Assembly (NCBI GenBank): GCA_947685225.1
Contig: CANTUV010000015.1
Span: 5,084,001-5,148,000 of the forward strand
Length of the DNA: 64,000 nucleotides
Source of the DNA: Garcia nutans
Lineage: Eukaryota > Streptophyta > Magnoliopsida > Malpighiales > Euphorbiaceae
Reading direction: 5' to 3'
In this document: positions 56,640 to 64,000 of the stretch, in pieces
Layout: each line of letters begins with the position of its first letter
How positions within the stretch are numbered: position 1 is the stretch's first letter
The notes under the pieces: generated by a model
Told to the model about the DNA's origin: nothing
Databases searched by the model: none
The model's input: the letters and a program-made list of their open reading frames with translations, nothing else
Translations under genes and position numbers: made by a program

Positions 56640-58355
56640 TGTGAGCGGGGATTTTTGCCCCCACTCCCGGTGGAATGGTTCTTGTGACTTCGGCACTATT
56701 TAGGCTCGGGGCCTTAGAGAACACGGACCTAGGTCCGAAGAAAATGGAGTCACCACCCGAATAGGTCGGGAAAAAGAAAGGGGTGGATGACTCTATTCCT
56801 AAGGAATCTACAACCCCCTAATGGGTTCAGAAAGTTGGGTACGTACGGGTAAGGTGAGAAATGGCCTAGCACCCCCACAATGCCCGGTACATTGGAACCG
56901 ACCTCCTTTACAGGCCTTAATATTATAAAAATTTTTAAATATAACAATATTATCCATATTACACACAATAATTAAAATAAAGCATCGATATATTGAAAAT
57001 CAAAACAATGTCCAAGCAAAACAAATAAATGGACACCCATCCGAAGATGGATACCTGTCCTTACATAATCCATGCCTAAATAGAACACCCACCGAAAGGT
57101 AGAAACATGTCCTTTACATTGGTCTAAAATATAAAAGCAATTTAAATTACATGATATTTAACTAATGAGGTACCCACCAAGTGGAAACATACATCATACA
57201 ACATTTGAAAATCTAAATAAATCGATAAAAGTAAATAACCATTCATAATAAATAAATCATTCATCAAAGATATTAATCAAAATATAAAATAGACATCCAT
57301 CCATGATAAATTAAATAAATCAATCATTGAATTTAAATAAACCAACAAGGCATTGAAAATAAATTAAAGCATATAATAGACTTCATAATCAAATATAAAA
57401 TTAAATAAAGCAAGATTCAAATTAGAGCTACTGTTTCTATTTAAGATTCTTTATTTAATATGTTTAGGGTTTTGAAATTTATGGGTTTAAGCTACTGTAA
57501 ATTTTAAAAGAATTAAAATGGATCAAAGTTTTATAATTTAAGAAGTTGATAAAGTTCTTTGATTAACCAAATTAGTGTTTGAGAAGTGAAATCATGAAAC
57601 TAGGGTTTGGACACTTTAAAACATTAGGTTTATGATTTACGGTTACTGGATTGTTGTTTTTAGGCTTACTATGTTTAAATTTTAATATTTAGGTTTATAA
57701 GATTTTAAGGTTTAAAGGATTAGGGTTTAATGGTTTTAAGGGAATTAGGGTTTAAGAAAACTAGGGTTTAATGTTAGCTAGTTTAGGGTTTATTGTTTTG
57801 GTTTTGAAGTTAAATTAGGGTTTTTAGTGTTTCGGAGAATATATTTGATTTTAGAATTTGGAAAAAAAAAATTATAGTTTTATGAAGCTTTATGAAAATA
57901 AACAAAATGATTTAAGGTTTATAGAAACAGAAAAGATACATTTTAGGATTTTTTGGAAAGAAAAATATTCAATTTAGGGTGTTGGAAAATTGGAAAGCAG
58001 ATTAGGGTTTTGATAAATTTTGAAACAATTTAAGGTTTTGAAAAGTTAGAAAGTAGATTAGGGTTTTAAGATTTTGAAGAAACAGAAATTTTCAATCTTG
58101 AGTGATGAAGCTACTGTAAAGAAAAATAAATAAAGAAATTCATACCTTCATTTGTTGGTTCCACCAAAAATTATTTCTTAGATGAACAAGAACAAAGACA
58201 AGCTTTGCTGCCTTTGATGAATTATAGATTTGCTTGCTTATTGATTCGGTTTGTTGAGTTTCGACCACCTAATCCAAAGTCTCCCAAAGTTCTGAGTTCA
58301 AAAAGAATTTGAGTTCGATCCCTCAAAGTTTTTCTCCAAAAGTCCTCTAAAATTT
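56640..58355 (-). mobile_element. Reverse Tat LTR fragment lacking its U3 start
   Basis: Plus-strand TGTGAGCGGGGATTTTTGCC start at 56640 is the LTR 3' end in reverse. It carries reversed TTAGGGTTT strings (57460-58070) and the TTGGTTCCACCAAAAATTAT segment, then stops at about 58355 before the TATA/U3 portion. The right side joins Tat RT through the shared string ATTTTCCT. Confidence 0.85.
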
Positions 58356-58996
58356 TCCTCATATAGATGTTCTCAATGATAGTGCAGCCTCTAGTGTGCT
58401 ACACTCATTTGTAGATGGATTTTCCGGATACAATCAAGTGTTAATGGCTCAAGAGGATAAAGCCAAAACTGTCTTCGTTACTACATGGGGTATATTCTGT
58501 TATAGGGTGATGCCATTCGGCTTAAAGAATGCCGGAGCAACCTACCAAAGGATGGCCACCACACTATTTCATGACATGATGCACAAAGAAGTTGAAGTAT
58601 ATGTTAATGATATGATGGTGAAGTCGGATACAAGGGGGCAACACTTCCAGAACTTGGAATTATTTTTCAATAGAGCTTTTAAAATATAAGCTAAGATTAA
58701 ACCCGAAGAAGTGTGTATTCGGTGTTACCTTAGGTAAATTATTGGGACATGTGATTGGTCTGAATGGTATTGAGATAGATCCTGACAAAGTCAAAGCAAT
58801 AAGGGATATGCCAGCCCCAAAGACGGAGAGAGAAGTTCAGGGATTTATTGGTAAACAACAGTACGTTAGAAGATTTATAGCAAAACTCATGACAATCTGT
58901 GAGCCTATCTTCAAGTTGCTTAGAAAGAATCAGCCGGTCGTATGGAATAAAGAATGTCAAAAGGCCTTTGACCAAATAAAAGAGTATTTGTTGAAT
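58356..58996 (+). pseudogene. Tat reverse transcriptase (element D), YVND variant
   Basis: Starts at HIDVLNDSAASSVLHSFVDG, N-terminal RT missing. FCYRVMPFGLKNAGATYQRM, then YVND (Asn codon 58606-58608), the same frameshift as C at about 58674, and FIGKQQYVRRFIAKL in the next frame. Nearly identical to C over its length. Confidence 0.9.
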
Positions 58997-59860
58997 CCAC
59001 CTGTTTTGAAACCACCTAAACCCGACAAACCTCTATTAGGAGCCATGCTAGCCCAAGCAGATGAGTCGGGGATTGAGCATGCCGTTTACTATTTGAGTAG
59101 AAAGCTCCTACCTTATGAGGTTAAGTATAGTATCATTGAAAAGACATGTATAGCTATGGTTTGGTCTTCTAAGAAGTTGCGACATTACTTTCAATCATAT
59201 AGTGTGCAAGCAATCTCCAAGTTGGATCCAATGAAGTACTTAAGGGAGACGCCCTCTTTAATTGGGAAATATGGTCGATGGTTGATAATATTAGAAGAAT
59301 TTGAGATCGAGTATGTAACCAGGAAAACAATCAAGGGTAAAGCGGTGGCAGAATTCCTAGCTCAACAACCATTACCAGAAAGTGAAGAGGTAATCTTGGA
59401 ATTTTCAGATGAACATTTAGAAGCAATTGAAGTACAAGGGTGGAAAATGTATTTTGATGGAGCAGCAAACAGGAAAGGAGCAGGTTTGGGAGTTATACTA
59501 GAATCGCCCAAAGGGGAACTCATCCCTTTAGCCAAAAAGTTGAAATTTAGGTCAACCAATAATATGGTGGAGTACGAAGCTTGTATTTTTGGTTTGGAAA
59601 CCCTAATGATTATGAAGGTGGATAAGGTGGAAGTTTATAGTGATTCGTTGCTAGTAGTATCTCAAGTAAATGGAGAGTGGGAGTTGAAAGAAGAAAAATT
59701 GAAACCATACCACCATTACCTGACCATGATGAAGAAGAATTTTAAGGACTGTAGGTTTATACACCTGTCAAGAGAAGAAAATCAGATGGCCGATGCCTTA
59801 GCCACAGTGGCTTCGGTATGGGAAAATCTTGTTAGCTTATTCCTTAAGCCTCTGATCTTG
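58997..59860 (+). pseudogene. Tandem RNase H domains (element D), second domain intact in frame
   Basis: First domain is missing 33 nt that code LLYLAVEEESI in C (PDKPLLGAMLAQAD here). Tether FEIEYVTRKTIKGKAVAEFL. Second, archaeal-type domain 59438-59830 is uninterrupted: MYFDGAANRKGAGLGVILES (Asp), NNMVEYEAC (Glu), VEVYSDSLLVV (Asp), ENQMADALA (Asp). The frame is open from 58742 to 60040, the longest in the window. Confidence 0.9.
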
Positions 59861-60185
59861 ACCAGTTCATCAACTCCTTGTTATGAATATGAGACAATCA
59901 TGGAAATTGATGCGTGGTATGATACTATAAGGCAATTTTTGGAGGAAAGAAAATACCCACCGTGGGCAACAAAGAAAGAGAGAAGAGCCATAAGGAGGTG
60001 GTCATTGCAATACATCACCTTTCATGGAGAGTTATATTAAAGATGGCCTGATGGTGCATTTGAGATGTTTAAGAAAGCCTGAAGTGGAGAGCATCATGTC
60101 AGAAATACATGCGGGAAGTTGCAGTCCGCACATGAGTGGTTTGGCCCTAGTTATGAAGATTATTCGACAAGGTTACTATTGATTG
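59861..60185 (+). pseudogene. Integrase N-terminus (element D), split by a solo LTR
   Basis: PCYEYETIMEIDAWYDTIRQ, RRWSLQYITFHGELY, TAA at 60038-60040 (Gln), a 1-nt loss near 60053, then HAGSCSPHMSGLALVMK and the bases for IIRQGYY. The LARD LTR enters after GATTG at 60181-60185; the reading resumes at 63000. Confidence 0.9.
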
Positions 60186-60503
60186 TGTAATATCCCAAAG
60201 TATACCCTAAAAGTTTTGGGAGTTATTGTGGTATATGGATTTAATGTGTATGTTTAAATGGAAAATATTATAAGAAATAGATGTATATGAGGGATGATAT
60301 GTATAAATGGTATTTGGAAAAGAGGGGAAAAATAAATACAATATATAAGAGATCTACATATACCAACATATACATCACATATACATAATGTATAAAGTGG
60401 TGTGGGAAAAGTAAGTTTATATAATTAAATAATAATAATAATAATAATAAAAGAAAAAGAAGAAAAGATAGTCAAAGGGTGGACAAAGTGTGTGGTGGAG
60501 ATA

Positions 60504-60553
<50 letters not shown>

Positions 60554-62999
60554 AGATAAGTATGGAAAAAGAAAGAGGATTTTCTTTCTTCTTTCCTTTT
60601 TCTTCTTCTTGGACGAAAGAGAGAGCAAGAGATAGAGAGAGAAAGAGAGAGAGATGTGATTTTATCTACATATACATCAAAATCTTGAGGGCTTTAAGAG
60701 AATTGAAGATTTTACAAAATATTTAAGTGTTCATTTCTTTGAGTTAATTTCTATAGATTTTGTTTATATTTGATTGGGTTAGTGTGTGAAGATGATGATA
60801 GTGAAAGATTAAGGGTTATAGATATGTTGAAGTTATATAAGGGGTTAAATTAGTTGGTGATTGATGTTTGTGGTGAGTTTGATCATTTATTTTCCTAGAT
60901 CTTCAAGATATTTGTGTTTAGTGAAGTTGAAAACATAAAATACATGAGTTTGGTTCGAAAACAGAGGCATTTGGATGCCACGGTAGTGGCAGCGGCCCTT
61001 GGCTGCCACGACCGTGGCCATTGGAAGCCATGACCGTGGGGGTGTTGAGCAAGGGAGACAGATTCATTTGATATGCTACGGCCGTAGGGATTGGAAGGCC
61101 ACGACCGTGGGGATTTTAGAAAGATGGGGCAGAATTGTTTGCTATGCCACGCCCATGGGGGTTGGTAGGCCACGGCCGTGGGGCCTTAGAGAGAGAAGTT
61201 GGTTTGTAATTTGTGATCTAAAGGTCTAGTATGAGATTAATCTAAGTATAATTGTATTGAATTCATGTGTATCTTTGTGTAAGTGTGTGTTATTCTTTGT
61301 GGAATTAGGTTATGAAGAAAGTGGATTGCCCTAATTCAAGTGGTGAAGAGTTCTTGGAAGAAGAAGTGTATAGTTTGGTGTGAGTGGTTCTTAAGGTAAG
61401 TACAAACTTACATGGATGTATTCTTTTACATGATTTTTAGACTTAACACACTTAGTATAAATGTGTTAAGTAATTTTCTATATTGTTAATATAATGTGAC
61501 TAATGTTATGATTTGTATAGTGTGAAAACTATGATGATCATTCAAAAAGGTATGTGCAATGCAATTTGTTATGCTAAATATTTTAATGATGAATTGCTTT
61601 AATGTGAATTGAGATGTGATGAGATGTGAAGCCATTGTGATTGGCTATGATGATTCAAATGAGATGTGAAGCCATTGTGATTGGCTATGATGATTCAATT
61701 GAAATAAATGGGGCATGTTTGCCTAGATGATGATGAGAATTGATAATGGAGTTGATAATGAAATAATAAATGAATTGTGTGGCTAATGTGTTATTCCATT
61801 TTCAGAGTTTGTTGTTGGTGGCATGCCTATAGTAACAATCTCTTGAAGTTAGGTTGGGCTTGATCCTTGAAGCCAAGTTGGGTTGAAGTTTAACATGTTT
61901 TACTCCCCTTGAAGCTTGGTTGGGTCTAGTCCTTAAAGCATAATTGAGATGTTACAACCCTTGAAGCTAGGTTGGGTTTGGTTCTTGAAGCCAAGTTGGG
62001 TTGATACTTAGCATGTTTTATTCCCCTTGAAGCTTGGTTGAACCTAAATCCTTGAAGCCTAGTTGGGATAATGATAATGATAAATGTGATAATTAAACCA
62101 AAACATTAACTCTTAAAGTTGAATGGCATATTAGTGTCTTTTGGGCCCATGCATGTCTTTGCCTTAATGTGAACTATGGAATGAAAATGTAATGTTATGT
62201 GATATATGATGATAACTATGGAATGAAATATAATGTTATGTGATATATGATGATAATTATGGAATGAGATGTATACAATACATAAGTAAATTATTGAAAG
62301 TGAATATGGCTTGCGAAGCTATGTTGAATAATGAGTTTATGAAAATACAATATGGTGTATAAAATGTATATGGATGTGGAAATTGTGAGTATTATTTCAT
62401 GAAGGTTTTGATAAGTCATTGAATTGTGATTTGTTGAAATGATGTATACGTGTATGTATATATATAAATTATGGAATTGGTGGAAATATATGGAGAGTGC
62501 ATTGAAAAGGGAAAATATGATAAGAAAAGGGTGATACATGATGTTAATATATGAAGTATGATTTATTTGTAATGTATATTTTAAATTATTTCTTTGTACT
62601 ACTAAGCTTTCAAGCTTAGCGCAGCTATGTAAATTGCGCAGGTGAGTATGTAGTTGATCTGAAGTCAAGTCGTTATGCCACGAGAAGGGTAAGAGTATTT
62701 CGAGACCAACTAGAAGGTGATGCATACATGTAATATTTAATTATGTTGTATTTTTGGATAAGAATGTATTCATATGTATAAATGAAGTTTTGGTAAAGAT
62801 AAGATTACTATATATATATATGTAAGATCATTAAAAGTATAAAGATTTTGTAAATGTTCTTTAAATTAATGTAATATTGTTTGAACTCAGTTAAAGGTTT
62901 TTAAATTGTAACGAAAAGTGACATTCTTATACTTTATATACATACTGTATGTATACCTGGTATATGTATAGTATTTATATAGGGTACGGGGGTGTTACA
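60186..62999 (+). mobile_element. LARD-related solo LTR inside element D integrase
   Basis: 2,814 bp, TGTAATATCCCAAAGTATAC to CGGGGGTGTTACA, with GATTG at 60181-60185 and 63000-63004. Solo. A more distant subfamily: CTTGAAG block (61836-62070), weakened paired hairpins (62600-62640), GCCATTGTGATTGGCTATGA repeat (61619-61690), and palindromes built on CCACGRCCGTGG rather than ACACGGCCGTGT. Microsatellites (AAT)n 60429-60451, (TTA)n 60505-60549 and a GA-rich tract near 60616-60653. Confidence 0.9.
60976..61185. repeat. CCACGRCCGTGG palindrome cluster
   Basis: CCACGGTAGTGG, CCACGACCGTGG, CTACGGCCGTAG, CCACGACCGTGG and CCACGGCCGTGG at roughly 25-35 bp intervals. It occupies the same place in the LTR as the ACACGGCC cluster of the other copies; outer pairs have changed on both arms. 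Confidence 0.75.
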
Positions 63000-63976
63000 G
63001 ATTGACCATGGAGAAAGACTGTATTGAGTTTGTAAAGAAGTGCCAGCAATGTCAGATGTATGGTAACTTGAATCATATGCCTCCTGAAGAACTACATTCA
63101 ATGTCTTCACCCTGGCCATTTGCCACCTGGGGTATCGACATTATAGGAGAGATACATCCGACAGCCTCAAACGGTCACCGATTCATTGTAGTAGCAGTTG
63201 ATTATTTTTCAAAATGGGTCGAAGCCGAATCCTTCAACAAGTTGGTTGCAAGTCAAATGGCTAGGTTTATCGAAAAGAATCTTATCTGCAGATATGGGGT
63301 CCCGCATAGTGTGATATCAGACAACAGGGTACAGTTTCAAGGAGCAGTTAAGGATTTATTCTTCAAGTACCAAATCCATCATCATCGATCCTCTCCTTAT
63401 AGACCAAAGGCTAATGGTGCAGTAGAAGCAACGAACAAGACAATTAAGCAAATTCTGTCAAAGATGACTAAGACTTACAGGGACTGGTCAAAAATGCTTC
63501 CCTTTGCTTTATGGGGATATAGGACAAGTGTGCGAACACCTACTGGGATGACACCGTTCTCTTTGGTTTATGGGATGGAAGCGGTATTGCCAATTGAAAT
63601 TGAGATCAAGTCACTGAGAGTAGTCTTGGAAGCTGAACTGCCTGAAATAGAATGGGTAGCAAGCAGATACACACAACTAGCTTTATTAGAAGAGAGAAGG
63701 TTAAAGGCACTATATCATCACCAACTGTATCAAAAGAAGATAGCTCGGGCCTACAATAGAAGGGTCAAGGTCAGAAAATTCAGAGTTGGAGATTTGGTGT
63801 TGAAGCAATGTAAGCCTAATGCATTTGATCCAAGAGGGAAGTTTAGACCTAGCGGGGAAGAGCCATATGTCGCGAAACAAGTCATGAGCAAAGGTGCGGT
63901 GAAGTTATCAGACATGGATGGAAACGAATTTAGTGAGCCAGTAAACATTGACAGGTTGAAGAGGTTTTATGTATGA
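63000..63976 (+). pseudogene. Integrase core and C-terminus (element D)
   Basis: Continues as LTMEKDCIEFVKKCQQCQ, GIDIIGEIHP (Asp), VISDNRVQF (Asp; Gly after it is Arg), GAVEATNKTI (Glu), KVRKFRVGDLVLKQCKPNAF and PVNIDRLKRFYV, stop at 63974-63976. All 324 codons after 63002 are open, so catalytic residues are kept in this copy, unlike C. The ATG at 63009 is internal to the original frame. Confidence 0.9.
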
Positions 63977-64000
63977 TAGAAAAAAAAGAGAAAAAAAACT
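63977..64000 (+). other. Start of pol-downstream spacer, element D
   Basis: A-rich sequence as after 48707 in C; the antisense genes would lie beyond the window. Confidence 0.5.

Noticed and set aside
62291..62725. 144-codon minus-strand frame
   Set aside because: Inside a non-coding LTR, Ile/His/Tyr-rich low complexity, not conserved in the other LARD LTRs.
1..64000. Host genes, tRNA or rRNA genes
   Set aside because: I found no stretch outside recognisable retroelement parts that carries a host-type gene; the only cellular-type proteins are the antisense PMD-like genes inside the Tat elements.

Overview
This window is a heap of nested, mostly dead LTR retrotransposons from a flowering plant, probably a eudicot; the species cannot be fixed from sequence alone. 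I see no host gene, rRNA or tRNA. Three kinds of element account for almost every base. (1) A Ty3/gypsy family of the Tat lineage (Ogre/Retand-like): LTRs of about 2.05-2.25 kb starting TGTAGACCC and ending CTCACA, a TGGTGACTCC primer-binding site, gag with a CxxH/GHxxxxC knuckle, a DGS protease, a G-patch-like linker, RT, two successive RNase H domains (the second archaeal-type) and an H2C2/DDE integrase. (2) A non-autonomous family here called LARD: LTRs of 2.8-2.9 kb (TGTAAYAYCC...GTTACA), tRNA-Met primer site, Tekay/Del-like polypurine tract, and a 3.3 kb interior without coding capacity. (3) One Tekay/Del integrase fragment at the left edge.

Layout: 1-798 Tekay/Del integrase (-). 801-12010 Tat element A (+), gag-pol full of stops, followed by two antisense genes of the plant mobile domain (PMD)/DUF7745 superfamily. 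12011-32588 Tat element B (+), opened at 12211-25315 by a four-layer nest: B leader > reverse solo LTR > forward solo LTR > reverse complete LARD, with perfect 5-bp target duplications CAAGG, ATACT and GTCCT at the three junctions; another LARD solo LTR (CACAA duplication) sits at 26360-29289. 32589-52938 Tat element C (+), whose gag is broken by a LARD partial tandem array (LTR-interior-LTR-part interior, 36294-45780), then pol, antisense genes and a 1.1 kb array of mini-hairpins. 52939-58355 shuffled pieces: a pol fragment with its LTR junction duplicated from B/C, an integrase relic and a reversed LTR piece. 58356-64000 Tat element D, near-identical to C in pol and split by a LARD solo LTR with GATTG duplications.

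The Tat elements are two-way: gag-pol reads rightwards, while two intron-containing PMD-type genes read leftwards from their own TATA boxes between pol and the 3' LTR. Convergent spacer, antisense intron and 3' tail all hold short inverted repeats whose arms change together. Palindromic ACACGGCC...GGCCGTGT clusters occur in every LARD LTR and again in the Tat C 3' tail. Most premature stops are CAA/CAG/CGA to stop or TGG to TAG/TGA, as expected from cytosine deamination in methylated repeats. All splice sites, domain names and lineage calls are read by eye and need search or alignment to confirm.
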